Shown one piece after another: positions 25,546 through 34,308 of a stretch of DNA of 55,232 nucleotides. Under the pieces are notes generated by a model. That model saw only the letters and a list, made by a program, of their open reading frames with translations, was not told the DNA's origin and made no database searches. Source of the DNA: an uncultured Prevotella sp. (lineage in GTDB: Bacteria; Bacteroidota; Bacteroidia; Bacteroidales; Bacteroidaceae); the NCBI GenBank assembly GCA_946548065.1, contig CAMNPM010000012.1, forward strand, positions 1 to 55,232. The letters run 5' to 3'. A program made the translations under genes and the position numbers. How positions within the stretch are numbered: position 1 is the stretch's first letter; the number at the start of each line of letters is the position of its first letter.

Positions 25546-26295
25546 CTAAAGCCCTGCGTGTGAGCAACAAGCTGCCTTTTTGGCCTTGAACTCCTCGCGG
25601 GCTTTTTTCATTTGCTGCAGGAAGGCCTCGCTGGTGTGCAGCTTGGCATAGGCTACTGAGGCAGCCAATCGGCCGGCATCAGTGTCGCTCTGCCAGTGAG
25701 CACCTACTACCACGCGGTTTTCTCCATAGCGGTATCCACGTGCCAGGATGGCATCAGCGGCACAGGGATTAATCTCCATCAGCAGCAGCGCAGCGCTCCA
25801 TCCCAGAATGGTATGTCCGGAAGGGTAGGAACCGTTGTGTCTCAGCTCCTCGTCATGCTCTGGCACCAGTGACGGTTCGTTGAACACCATGAAGGGGCGC
25901 GGGCGCATATATTCCTTCTTGGGCTTGGTGCATATCGCGGCACAAGTGGCTGTCCCGTCGCGAAGCACTGTGTAGATTTCAGGAGTATCTTCCTTGGTAA
26001 TCTTCAGTCCGAAGGCATCCTGGAGGATGCTGATAATGTTCTCCAGACCGTAGATGGCATCGCTGGCAGCCTGGGCTGCGCGCAGCGAGTCCTTGCGCAT
26101 CTCCTTACCCCAGAAGAAGCGGCTCAGGTCGTTGGCAAAAGCCACCGACATCGTGTCGGGCGGGCCGGGCATGAACTCTTTCATCACTGGCATCTGGTCG
26201 GCCGTGAAATATAATGTGGGCTTGTCGCTAACCTGTGACTGGACACTCATCGCAAGGCAAAAGCCAAGCAGCATCAAAATCGTTTTCTTCATCAT
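25546..26295 (-). CDS. Secreted class A acid phosphatase (PAP2/PhoN-like)
   Basis: About 249 residues from MMKKTILMLLGFCLAMSVQSQ (start at 26295; ATG 26313 is also open but lies very near the transcription start). Signal peptide, then the acid-phosphatase signature: KKEYMRPRP (K-x6-RP), GSYPSGHT and NRVVVGAHWQSDTDAGR, in which the usual serine-arginine is NR. Periplasmic phosphomonoester hydrolase; also close to inositol-phosphatase-type PAP2 enzymes. Monocistronic, convergent with rubredoxin. The C-terminus KAACCSHAGL has two adjacent cysteines of no known function. Confidence 0.9.
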   Translation of the reverse strand: MMKKTILMLLGFCLAMSVQSQVSDKPTLYFTADQMPVMKEFMPGPPDTMSVAFANDLSRFFWGKEMRKDSLRAAQAASDAIYGLENIISILQDAFGLKITKEDTPEIYTVLRDGTATCAAICTKPKKEYMRPRPFMVFNEPSLVPEHDEELRHNGSYPSGHTILGWSAALLLMEINPCAADAILARGYRYGENRVVVGAHWQSDTDAGRLAASVAYAKLHTSEAFLQQMKKAREEFKAKKAACCSHAGL

Positions 26296-26327
26296 GCTAT
26301 AGTTTCTGTTCATTTATAAATTCTCTG

Positions 26328-26335
26328 CAAAGGTA
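26328..26335 (-). promoter_or_regulatory. Promoter -7 element of the acid phosphatase
   Basis: TACCTTTG on the minus strand, 33 nt before the start at 26295. Confidence 0.65.
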
Positions 26336-26420
26336 GCAAATAATTCCGATAATCAGCAGTGAGTTGGCTATTTTATTCGGAAATATTTATATAGGCCTCC
26401 AGATGTGTTAACTCATTTCC

Positions 26421-28385
26421 TCAGGGCTTCAAGCGATCTTGCGTCATGCGCTCCATGTATTGCTGGATAATGGCCTTGAGCTCGCTTTCCATCGCTTGGA
26501 GTGATGAGCCGATGGCCAAGCTTGAAGAGTCGGCTGCGGTCTTCGACTTCTGTAGCAGGTTGTGCTGCATGAGCGAGTCGGAGAGACTGTAGAGGGCCTT
26601 CGACTTCTGACCGTCGAACTGCAGCACATATCCATGCTTCACATACTGATAGGTGCCAAAGAGGTAGTTGACCGCCCAGGTGTCCTCAGCAGGCGTATTC
26701 AGCACATCGATGCCAAAGGCGAAATAGGGCTTCTGGTAATGCAGCATCCCCAGCACGGTGGGCAGTATGTCTATCTGCTGTGCTATCTTGTCTATCATTT
26801 CAGGCTGCTGTCCGGGCTCATATATTATAATAGGTGAGCAGTAGCCTCCCAGGTCGGTCTGATAGTAAGCGTGGTCGGTAAGATTGGTGTGGTCGCTGGT
26901 GAGCACGAAGATGGTATTCTTGAACCACGGCTGGTGGCTGGCAGTCTCGAAAAACCGTCCGATGGCCATGTCGGTATAGCGGATGCACTTGTGGATTTCA
27001 ATGCCCTCTTCTGGATAGCGCTCCTTGTATTTATCAGGCACCTTGTAGGGATGGTGGCTTGAGGCGGTGAAGACTGCCGTCATGAAGGGTTCTTTCATCT
27101 CCGACATCTTGGTGGCATAATACTGCAGGAAGGGTTCGTCCCAGATGGCCCACATGCCGTCGAAGTCGTCGTCGCCGCCAAAGCGCGGGTCGTCGTTATA
27201 GTCCTCGCGACCGTAATAGTGCTGGAATCCTGTGTGACGTGCAAAAGCCATGAATCCCATAGAGCCGCGCTGGGCACCGTGGAAGAAGGCGGTCTGATAG
27301 CCTTCGGCACCTAACAGCGAGGCAAACCCGTCGACATGGTTCATTGAGGCGGGTGTCAGGAAGAACGGCTCTACAAACATAGGAATGCTCGACAGGATGC
27401 TGGGCATGCCGTCAATGCTCTTCCGCCCGTTGCAGAAGGAGCGTGTGAAGGTGGTGCTCTTGGCGATGAGTGAGTCGACAAAAGGGGTATAGCCCTTGTA
27501 AAGACCATTCTCCAAGGTCTTGTTGAGGGCTCCTATATATTCGCGCCCGAAGCTCTCGACAATCAGTATCACGACGTTTTTCTTTTGCATCGGCACACTG
27601 TCCTGAGGGGTGTGTACCGGCGAGAAGACGGACTCCATCTGCTTCTGGTCGGCATAGAAGTGCGGTACCTGGAAGGTGTTCTTGCTGATGGTACGTAAGA
27701 GGGCGAACGGTGTGTTGAGCACCAGGGCCGCATCTGCCGGACGGCTGACATACTGGTTGGCGTTCGAGATGGTGATGGGTCGCACGGCAGTGGTGAATCC
27801 GCCACGCATTCCCGCCACGCAGAACGGGGCAAAGAGCAGCAGCGACAACAGGCAGGCGAGGCTGTAGTGCCACCAGGGTTGCAGCTTGTTGCGGTCAAGC
27901 CGAGGGCTGGCGTATACTTTCCAGAGCAGGGCGACCACGATGACAAAGAGCAGTACGAGATACCAGTGGCGCAGCAGTTCGGTGAGGAAGATGCCGCCCA
28001 GGTTGTGCTCGTTGGAGAACTCGCCGAACACCGTTGTCGTGGTGCGCCGCATGGTGTAGCGGAAGTAGACAGAGTCCATCAGATTGATAGCCAGCGTAAG
28101 GGCGTTGACAATGATGAAGACCCACTTGCACACCAGCTGGTAGGTAGCATTCTCCTTCAGATGCAGGGGAAAGAGCATCATCACTACGTAGAGTGCGTTG
28201 GTATAGAGAATGGCTGAGGTGTCGAACATCAGTCCGCCCTGCCATACCTCGCCGGTATAGTTCAGCAGGTCGGCATTCTCCAGATAGTACTCCAGCCGGG
28301 CTACTTGGTAGACCAGATACGCCATGAGCAGGTTCCACAGCACTGCCAGCAGTGGGCTGTATAGCTTATTTAGCAGTTGTTTCAT
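26421..28385 (-). CDS. LTA-synthase-like membrane sulfatase-fold enzyme (second of pair)
   Basis: About 654 residues from ATG 28385 (MKQLLNKLYSPLLAVLWNLL); the longer frame runs back into the neighbouring gene. Five N-terminal membrane helices, then a periplasmic alkaline-phosphatase-fold domain: NVVILIVESFGREYIG (metal site), NGRKSIDGMPSILSSIP (nucleophile loop), PFMTAVFTASSHHPYKVP and FVLTSDHTNLTD (metal site). Family: LtaS/OpgB-type transferases moving phosphoglycerol or phosphoethanolamine from phospholipid to a surface acceptor. The acceptor in a Gram-negative Bacteroidota is unknown. It lies 26 nt after a paralogue. Confidence 0.88.
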   Translation of the reverse strand: MKQLLNKLYSPLLAVLWNLLMAYLVYQVARLEYYLENADLLNYTGEVWQGGLMFDTSAILYTNALYVVMMLFPLHLKENATYQLVCKWVFIIVNALTLAINLMDSVYFRYTMRRTTTTVFGEFSNEHNLGGIFLTELLRHWYLVLLFVIVVALLWKVYASPRLDRNKLQPWWHYSLACLLSLLLFAPFCVAGMRGGFTTAVRPITISNANQYVSRPADAALVLNTPFALLRTISKNTFQVPHFYADQKQMESVFSPVHTPQDSVPMQKKNVVILIVESFGREYIGALNKTLENGLYKGYTPFVDSLIAKSTTFTRSFCNGRKSIDGMPSILSSIPMFVEPFFLTPASMNHVDGFASLLGAEGYQTAFFHGAQRGSMGFMAFARHTGFQHYYGREDYNDDPRFGGDDDFDGMWAIWDEPFLQYYATKMSEMKEPFMTAVFTASSHHPYKVPDKYKERYPEEGIEIHKCIRYTDMAIGRFFETASHQPWFKNTIFVLTSDHTNLTDHAYYQTDLGGYCSPIIIYEPGQQPEMIDKIAQQIDILPTVLGMLHYQKPYFAFGIDVLNTPAEDTWAVNYLFGTYQYVKHGYVLQFDGQKSKALYSLSDSLMQHNLLQKSKTAADSSSLAIGSSLQAMESELKAIIQQYMERMTQDRLKP

Positions 28386-28411
28386 CTCAATATCCCTTTT
28401 CCAGTTTTGTC

Positions 28412-30217
28412 TTATCTCTTGTCCAGGTCTTCCGATGCCGCCTGCAGGATGGCCTTCGCGCGATGTAGCAGAGCGTCGCATCCCGGTCCGCGCTGGCTTA
28501 CCATCTTGTTGCTGATAAAATCGTAGTTGATAAACGATGCGCTGTCTATCATGGTCACCCCATCGTCGTAGGTGTGGATGGCAAACGGCTTGCTATAGCT
28601 CTTGCTCAGCACATCGCGGCTGAAGGCAAAGTCGTCGTGCGCTATGCCTAACTGTCCAAGTAAGGTGGCAGGCAGGTCGGTCTGGTTGCATATTGTCTCA
28701 ATGCGGCGCGGCTGTCTGACGGCACCGCCTGTCCAGATCATGGGAATCTGGTTCAGCAGCGGGTCCGACTCCGTCAGGTCCTGATAGAGGATGCCGTGGT
28801 CGGGCAGCATCACCACGAGGGTGTTCTGCCAGAGTGGCGACTGTCGTAGCTGCTGGATGAACTTGCCCACACACTGGTCGAGATAGTAGAAGGCATTCAG
28901 CTTCTCGTCGTCAAAGTGGTGGATGGGTACATCCCAGGGTTGGTGGCTGCTCAGTGTGGAATAGCCTATGAGGAAGGGCTGTGCGGCAGCCGAGGCCTGT
29001 TCGAAGAGTGTCTTGAACGTGATGTCGTCGCGCACGCCCCATTGGGCACTGCGCTGTTCTTCGCTGCTATAGTCGTCTTTCCATGTCAGCTGCTCGAAAC
29101 CGCAGCCTACCAGATAGCCTCGCATATTGGTAAAGTTGATGTCGCCGCCATAGAGATAGGAGGTCTGATAGCCCTCGCGCTGCAGGCTCAGGGCTATGCT
29201 GGGCATAGTGCGCGACTTGGCGGGCATCTTCATCACCGACATGGTGGGGAACGAAGGATAGCCGCTCCAGGTACACAACGTACCGCGGTCGGTGCGCCAT
29301 GTGTTGCCGTAGCAGTGGGCAAAGTAGACTCCCTCGCGCATCAGGCGGTTCAGGTTGGGCGTTACATCGGGATTGCCGCCCACTTCGGTGAACACGCTGC
29401 CGCAGCTCTCCAAAAGGATGATAATGACGTTGGGACGGCGAGTGGTCAGCAGGGTGTCAGTATCTGTCGAGCGGGTGTCGTAGTATTCTTCCACTATGCG
29501 CTGGCTCTCTGCATCGTCCATGAAGTGGTAGACCACATTGGTAGAGGTCTTCTCAAGCGAGGAGAAAAAGGAGAAGACGGGATTGACTGCCGCGTGGTTC
29601 AGAAACTGGTTCTGCGAGTAGTACACCTGTCCCACGTTAGTCGTCGACTCACCCAGTCCGCCTCGGATGCCGATGACAATCAGCGGAATAGCTATCAGTG
29701 CTGCTATGCTGGCCAGGATGCGCCTGCTCACTGCGGGCAGCTGTAGCGGGATGCACCAGTAGGCAAAGGTGAGACAGCCCGCTATCAGCCCGATGGCCAG
29801 TAGGCGGAGGAGAAGGTAGCCCGTGGTCACGCTGGCCATCGCTTCGGTCGGTGTCTCCAGGTATTGCAGGCAGGAGGCTTCGAGCTTGAACTGCCAGAAC
29901 TCGTAGAGGCTGGTGTCGGCCACGAAGGCCAGTGCCATAGCTACGGCGATGACGGCATAGAAGGGCCGGAGGATATGTCGGAACACGCGTTCCTTAGGAT
30001 ACCAGATGCTGGCGGCCATACACAGGAACGGCACACTCAGGATGTAGAGCGACATGCTCAGGTCGAGGGTCATGCCGTGCCCCACCACATCCAGCACATC
30101 TGTCAGCGCAAAGTCCTGACTGCCGGCATGATAGCACATGAAGCCCACCTTCGCCAGCACAAAGGCGGCTACCGTGAGCAGATAGACTTCCAGAAGATAG
30201 AGTAGACGCTTGAACAT
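28412..30217 (-). CDS. LTA-synthase-like membrane sulfatase-fold enzyme (first of pair)
   Basis: 601 residues: about five membrane helices (residues 1-200), then the sulfatase-fold domain with PNVIIILLESCGSVFTEVG, TWRTDRGTLCTWSGYPSFPT (nucleophile loop), IGYSTLSSHQPWDVP and VVMLPDHGIL. Same family as its downstream neighbour, but the two are quite diverged, so they are old paralogues probably with different acceptors. The start is 4 nt after the MsbA-type transporter stop, in the operon miaB-msbA-this-26421. Co-expression with a lipid flippase suggests modification of a lipid-linked or LPS-linked product once it reaches the periplasm. Confidence 0.88.
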   Translation of the reverse strand: MFKRLLYLLEVYLLTVAAFVLAKVGFMCYHAGSQDFALTDVLDVVGHGMTLDLSMSLYILSVPFLCMAASIWYPKERVFRHILRPFYAVIAVAMALAFVADTSLYEFWQFKLEASCLQYLETPTEAMASVTTGYLLLRLLAIGLIAGCLTFAYWCIPLQLPAVSRRILASIAALIAIPLIVIGIRGGLGESTTNVGQVYYSQNQFLNHAAVNPVFSFFSSLEKTSTNVVYHFMDDAESQRIVEEYYDTRSTDTDTLLTTRRPNVIIILLESCGSVFTEVGGNPDVTPNLNRLMREGVYFAHCYGNTWRTDRGTLCTWSGYPSFPTMSVMKMPAKSRTMPSIALSLQREGYQTSYLYGGDINFTNMRGYLVGCGFEQLTWKDDYSSEEQRSAQWGVRDDITFKTLFEQASAAAQPFLIGYSTLSSHQPWDVPIHHFDDEKLNAFYYLDQCVGKFIQQLRQSPLWQNTLVVMLPDHGILYQDLTESDPLLNQIPMIWTGGAVRQPRRIETICNQTDLPATLLGQLGIAHDDFAFSRDVLSKSYSKPFAIHTYDDGVTMIDSASFINYDFISNKMVSQRGPGCDALLHRAKAILQAASEDLDKR

Positions 30218-30221
30218 GAGC

Positions 30222-32051
30222 TTATACCTTTTGCATATCTGTCAAGCGCTTGTAGTGGCCGCCCATAGCGAGCAGCTCCTCGTGGGTGCCTTGTTCCACA
30301 ATCCTTCCCTCGTGCAGCACACAGATTTCGTCGGCATTCTTGATGGTCGACAGACGGTGGGCAATGGCCACCGTGGTACGCGTCTTCATCAGCCGCTCCA
30401 GAGCGTCCTGCACCAGTCGCTCACTCTCGGTGTCGAGGGCTGAGGTCGCTTCGTCAAGTATCAGGATGGGTGGATTCTTCAGAATGGCACGGGCAATGCT
30501 GACACGCTGCCGCTGCCCGCCAGAGAGCCGCCCGCCCCGGTCGCCGATGTTCGTGTCGAACTGGTGCTCCGACTGCATGATGAAGTCGTAGGCATTGGCT
30601 ATCCGTGCCGCCTCGGCTATCTGCTCGTCGGTGGCACTGTCTACTCCGAAGGCGATGTTCGCACGGAAGGAGTCGTTGAAGAGGATGGCTTCCTGGTTCA
30701 CGTTGCCTATCAGCTGGCGCAGGTCCCAGATGCCCAGGTCCTTGACATTGATGCCGTCGATGAGCACCTCGCCTTCCTGCACATCGTAGTAGCGGGGTAT
30801 CAGGTCGACGAGTGTTGACTTGCCCGAGCCGCTTTGTCCCACGATGGCAATGGTCTTGCCCTTGGGAATCGTGAGGTTGATATCCCTGAGCACCCATTGC
30901 TCGCCATAGCGGAACGACACATGGCGGAACTCAATCTGGTGCTCGAAGCTCTTCAGGTGTTTGGGTTGCGTAGGCTCCTTGATGGTGTTCTCTGCTAAGA
31001 GAATCTTGTCTATACGCTCCATCGAGGCCAGACCCTTGGGAATGTTGTAGCCCACCTTCGACACTTCCTTCAGCGGGTTGATGATGGAGTAGAGTATCAC
31101 CATATAATAGATAAAGGTAGGTCCGGAGAGGGCCTGGTTGTTCAGCACCAGTACGCCGCCAAACCACAGCACGATGACAATCATGCAAGTACCCAGGAAC
31201 TCGGAGAGCGGGTGTCCCAGATTCTGGCGGATGTTCACCCACATGATGTCCTGGCGGTAGGTGGAGTTGATGTTGTTGAACTTCTGGCGCATCTTGTCCT
31301 CAGCACAGAAGGCCTTGATGATGCGCAGGCCGCCCAGGGTCTCGTCTACCACGCTCATCGTGTCGCTCCACAAGGCCTGTGCCTTGATGCTCTGCGCCTT
31401 CAGCTTGCGTCCTATCCACCCCATGAACCAGCCTATCAGGGGGATGATCACCACTGAGAAGAGGGTCAGCTGCCAGGAAATGATGATGAGTGTGGTGAAG
31501 TAGGAGACGATGAGGATGGGGTTCTTGAACATCAGGTCGAGCGACGACATGATGCTGGTCTCCACCTCCTGCACATCGCCTGTCATACGGGCAATGATGT
31601 CGCCCTTGCGCTCCTCGGTGAAGAAGCCTAAGGGCAGATGCACTATCTTGTCGAACAGCTGGTTGCGCATGTCGCGCACCACTCCCGTTCGGATAGGTAC
31701 CACACTCGATGCTGAAAGGAAGTAGGCAATGGTCTTCAGCAGCGTTGTCACAATGAGGAAGATCCCGATGAACAGCAGCGTTGTCGTGCTTCCCATGTCG
31801 GCAATGAAATGGTTGATGTAGTAGTACACATTGTTGACGGCCACGTCCTTCAGGCTGCCCTCGCTCCAGCTCATCAGCCGCTCTGCCACCACTTCGTCGC
31901 CCGTCTTGAACAGAATCTGCAGAATAGGTATCAGTGCAGCAAACGAGAAGATGTTGAGCAATGCCGACAGGATGTTGAATATGATGGACAGTACCACATA
32001 TTTCTTATAAGGTGCCACAAAGCGCCTCAGCACTTGGATAAAGTCTTTCAT
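30222..32051 (-). CDS. msbA: MsbA-type lipid/LPS flippase (ABC exporter half-transporter)
   Basis: 609 residues. Membrane domain of six helices (1-~330), then the nucleotide-binding domain: Walker A GQSGSGKST, Q-loop, signature LSGGQRQR, Walker B ILILDEATSALD, H-loop IAHRLST. Homodimer flipping lipid A-core or other lipids across the inner membrane is the best-known role of this type; exporters of other substrates look similar. Its ATG overlaps the miaB stop (32048-32051). The downstream LTA-synthase-like genes fit an envelope function. Confidence 0.88.
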   Translation of the reverse strand: MKDFIQVLRRFVAPYKKYVVLSIIFNILSALLNIFSFAALIPILQILFKTGDEVVAERLMSWSEGSLKDVAVNNVYYYINHFIADMGSTTTLLFIGIFLIVTTLLKTIAYFLSASSVVPIRTGVVRDMRNQLFDKIVHLPLGFFTEERKGDIIARMTGDVQEVETSIMSSLDLMFKNPILIVSYFTTLIIISWQLTLFSVVIIPLIGWFMGWIGRKLKAQSIKAQALWSDTMSVVDETLGGLRIIKAFCAEDKMRQKFNNINSTYRQDIMWVNIRQNLGHPLSEFLGTCMIVIVLWFGGVLVLNNQALSGPTFIYYMVILYSIINPLKEVSKVGYNIPKGLASMERIDKILLAENTIKEPTQPKHLKSFEHQIEFRHVSFRYGEQWVLRDINLTIPKGKTIAIVGQSGSGKSTLVDLIPRYYDVQEGEVLIDGINVKDLGIWDLRQLIGNVNQEAILFNDSFRANIAFGVDSATDEQIAEAARIANAYDFIMQSEHQFDTNIGDRGGRLSGGQRQRVSIARAILKNPPILILDEATSALDTESERLVQDALERLMKTRTTVAIAHRLSTIKNADEICVLHEGRIVEQGTHEELLAMGGHYKRLTDMQKV

Positions 32052-33367
32052 ACCGTTTCTCCTAATAATGTGGCACTTGTCGAACTGGTAATCCTCACGC
32101 GCACCGTCTCGCCGATATGGTGGGTGCCCTTGGGAATAATCACTGCCTTGTTCTGCTCCGTACGTCCCATCAGCTGTTCGCGGCTCCGCTTCGAGAAGCC
32201 TTCTATCAGCACATCGAACTCCTTGCCTTCGTCCTTCTTGTTCTGCTGGGCGGAAATATCAGTCTGAAGGGCGATGAGCTCGTTCAGCCGACGGATCTTT
32301 TCCTCCTCAGGCACATCGTCGGGCAAGTGCTTGGAGGCATAGGTGCCGGGACGCTCAGAGTATTTGAACATGAAGGCGGAGTCGTACTGCACCTCGCGCA
32401 TCAGCGAGAGCGACAGCTGATGGTCCTCCTCCGTCTCTGAGTGGTAGCCCACAAAGATGTCCGTCGACAGTCCGCAGTCAGGAACGATGCGACGAATGGC
32501 TTCCACCCTGCCCAGATACCACTCGCGGGTGTACTTGCGGTTCATCAGCTTCAGGATACGGTCGCTGCCGCTCTGTACGGGCAGATGGATGTGCTTGCAC
32601 ACGTTGGGCATCTCGGCAATCACCCTCAGTGTCTCGTCGCTCATGTCCTTCGGGTGCGATGTCGTGAAGCGGATGCGCATCCCTGGAGCCTCCTCGGCCA
32701 CCCGTCTCAACAGCTCTGGGAAACCGTTTCTCACTTCTGACTCCTCATTTCTCATTTCGTAGGAATTGACGTTCTGTCCCAGCAGTGTCACCTCCTTGAA
32801 GCCTCGGTCTCTGAGGTCGCGCACCTCGCGCAAGATGCTCTCCACGTCACGGCTGCGCTCACGGCCACGGGTGTACGGCACGATGCAGTAGTGGCAGAAG
32901 TTGTTGCAGCCTCGCATGATGCTCACAAATCCGCCAATCCTCGCACCATGCAGGCGCTGGGGGACAATATCCTTATAGGTCTCTGACGTTGACAGCTCAA
33001 TGTTGATGGCTTTATGCCCCGTCTCTGCCTGTGCTGTCAGATCGGGCAGCGAGAGGTAGGCATCCGGACCGGCCACCAGGTCGGCATGATGATGCTCCAG
33101 CAGATCGGCTTTCACACGCTCGGCCATGCAGCCTAAGACTCCAATGATGAAAGGCCGCTTGCGCTTGATGGCAGCGAGTGCGTCCAGACGGTGGTAGATC
33201 TTCTGCTCGGCATTGTCGCGCACCGAACAGGTGTTCAGAAACACGGCATCAGCCTCGTCCAGCGACTCCGTCGGTTCATAGCCTGCCATCTGCATCACGC
33301 TGGCCACCACCTCCGAGTCGGCCACGTTCATCTGGCAGCCATAAGTCTCGATATATAGCTTTTTCAT
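32048..33367 (-). CDS. miaB: tRNA-2-methylthio-N6-dimethylallyladenosine synthase MiaB
   Basis: 439 residues. UPF0004 domain (YGCQMNVADSE, LNTCSVRDNAEQK, GCMAER: three cluster-ligating cysteines), radical-SAM core (GCNNFCHYCIVPYTRGRE), and a C-terminal TRAM domain (DVLIEGFSKRSREQLMGRTEQN). Thiomethylates i6A37 in tRNAs. Oddity: in the variable loop after GQNVNSY, residues EMRNEESEVRN are encoded by four heptad repeat units. It heads a four-gene minus-strand operon; its promoter shares a perfect inverted repeat with that of the divergent DUF3737 gene. Confidence 0.97.
   Translation of the reverse strand: MKKLYIETYGCQMNVADSEVVASVMQMAGYEPTESLDEADAVFLNTCSVRDNAEQKIYHRLDALAAIKRKRPFIIGVLGCMAERVKADLLEHHHADLVAGPDAYLSLPDLTAQAETGHKAINIELSTSETYKDIVPQRLHGARIGGFVSIMRGCNNFCHYCIVPYTRGRERSRDVESILREVRDLRDRGFKEVTLLGQNVNSYEMRNEESEVRNGFPELLRRVAEEAPGMRIRFTTSHPKDMSDETLRVIAEMPNVCKHIHLPVQSGSDRILKLMNRKYTREWYLGRVEAIRRIVPDCGLSTDIFVGYHSETEEDHQLSLSLMREVQYDSAFMFKYSERPGTYASKHLPDDVPEEEKIRRLNELIALQTDISAQQNKKDEGKEFDVLIEGFSKRSREQLMGRTEQNKAVIIPKGTHHIGETVRVRITSSTSATLLGETV
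32727..32758 (-). repeat. Heptad array inside miaB coding sequence
   Basis: Minus-strand units TGAGAAA, TGAGGAG, TCAGAAG, TGAGAAA. The third unit, whose first triplet is a codon in the miaB frame, has TCA instead of TGA. Confidence 0.65.
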
Positions 33368-33387
33368 TCTACTTTTTTCTTTTTGCC

Positions 33388-33420
33388 TGCAAAGTTACGA
33401 AAAAAATGCGTAACTTTGCA
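33388..33420. promoter_or_regulatory. Face-to-face divergent promoters of miaB and the DUF3737 gene
   Basis: TGCAAAGTTACG (33388-33399), a 9-nt spacer, and CGTAACTTTGCA (33409-33420) form a perfect 12-bp inverted repeat. Each arm is a -7 element (TAACTTTG), one for each direction; each occupies the -33 position of the other. Confidence 0.7.
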
Positions 33421-33442
33421 GCCACTAATGAAATATTAACGT

Positions 33443-34294
33443 ATGGAACTGATTAAAGACAAAGAATTTGGTGGCGAGAGACCCCTTTTTACCATTCACG
33501 ACACCAAGTTGGAGAATATCACCATCACCGATGGCGAGAGTGGCATCAAGCAATGCCGGAACGTTGAGGCCCGCAACTGTCGCTTTTACGGCAAGTACCC
33601 TTGGTGGCATGTCGACGGAGCACTCATCGAAGACTGCTATTTCGCCTTAGACTCGCGCTCTGCCATCTGGTATACTAACGACCTCGTGATGCGCCGTTGC
33701 CGCATCGATGCACCCAAGTTCTTCCGCGAGATGAAGAACGTGGAACTGGAAGATGTACAGATCTGCGATGCCGACGAGACCTTCTGGCGCGTGGACGGGC
33801 TGAAGCTGAAGAATGTCAAGCTGCACGGTGGAACCTATCCGTTCATGTTTTCCAAGAACATCTATGTCGACGGACTGGAGAGCGATGCTAAGTATGTGTT
33901 CCAGTACTGTCAGAACGTAGAGATTCATCATGCCAAGATACTGACCAAGGACTCGTTCTGGGAATGCGAGAACGTGACTATCTACGACTCCGAGCTGGAT
34001 GGCGAGTACCTGGCCTGGCACTCCAAGAACGTGCGGCTGGTGAACTGCCATCTGGCGGGAGAGCAGCTCTTGTGCTATGCCCATAACCTGGTGTTGGAGA
34101 ATTGTACCATTGACAAGATGTGCGACCGTATGTTCGAATACTCAACGGTTGAGGCTGACATCCGCGGACATATCGAGAACATCAAGAATCCCACCAGCGG
34201 ACACATCGTGGCCGACTCCATAGGCAGCATCACGATTGACGAGAACGTGCGCCAGCCCAACAACTGCGTGATAGAGGTAAGAGGCGAGAAGTAA
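33443..34294 (+). CDS. DUF3737 family protein (right-handed beta-helix)
   Basis: 283 residues composed of repeated ~20-residue rungs ('NVxxxxCxxxG' style: KQCRNVEARNCRFYG, MKNVELEDVQICDAD, CQNVEIHHAKILTKD, SKNVRLVNCHLAGE), giving a pectate-lyase-like solenoid. No signal peptide. DUF3737 genes are frequent in gut Bacteroidota and Firmicutes; function unknown. The gene is 12 nt upstream of a PatB-type aminotransferase and shares its promoter. Its last codons (GTA-AGA-GGC-GAG-AAG-TAA) are heptad repeat units, the third of which provides the stop. Confidence 0.85.
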   Translation: MELIKDKEFGGERPLFTIHDTKLENITITDGESGIKQCRNVEARNCRFYGKYPWWHVDGALIEDCYFALDSRSAIWYTNDLVMRRCRIDAPKFFREMKNVELEDVQICDADETFWRVDGLKLKNVKLHGGTYPFMFSKNIYVDGLESDAKYVFQYCQNVEIHHAKILTKDSFWECENVTIYDSELDGEYLAWHSKNVRLVNCHLAGEQLLCYAHNLVLENCTIDKMCDRMFEYSTVEADIRGHIENIKNPTSGHIVADSIGSITIDENVRQPNNCVIEVRGEK

Positions 34295-34308
34295 GAAGCA
34301 AGAGATAT
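34274..34308 (+). repeat. Heptad array joining DUF3737 and patB
   Basis: Units TAAGAGG, CGAGAAG, TAAGAAG, CAAGAGA then TATGACA. The third unit is the DUF3737 stop; the ATG in the closing TATGA is the patB start. Confidence 0.75.

Noticed and set aside
28916..29746. 276-codon open frame on the plus strand opposite the first LTA-synthase-like gene
   Set aside because: It is antisense to a clearly conserved enzyme and its translation is low-complexity (A/G/V/H-rich) with no family motif.
33443..34294. DUF3737 protein as a secreted pectate lyase
   Set aside because: It has a beta-helix pattern but no signal peptide and no catalytic signature.
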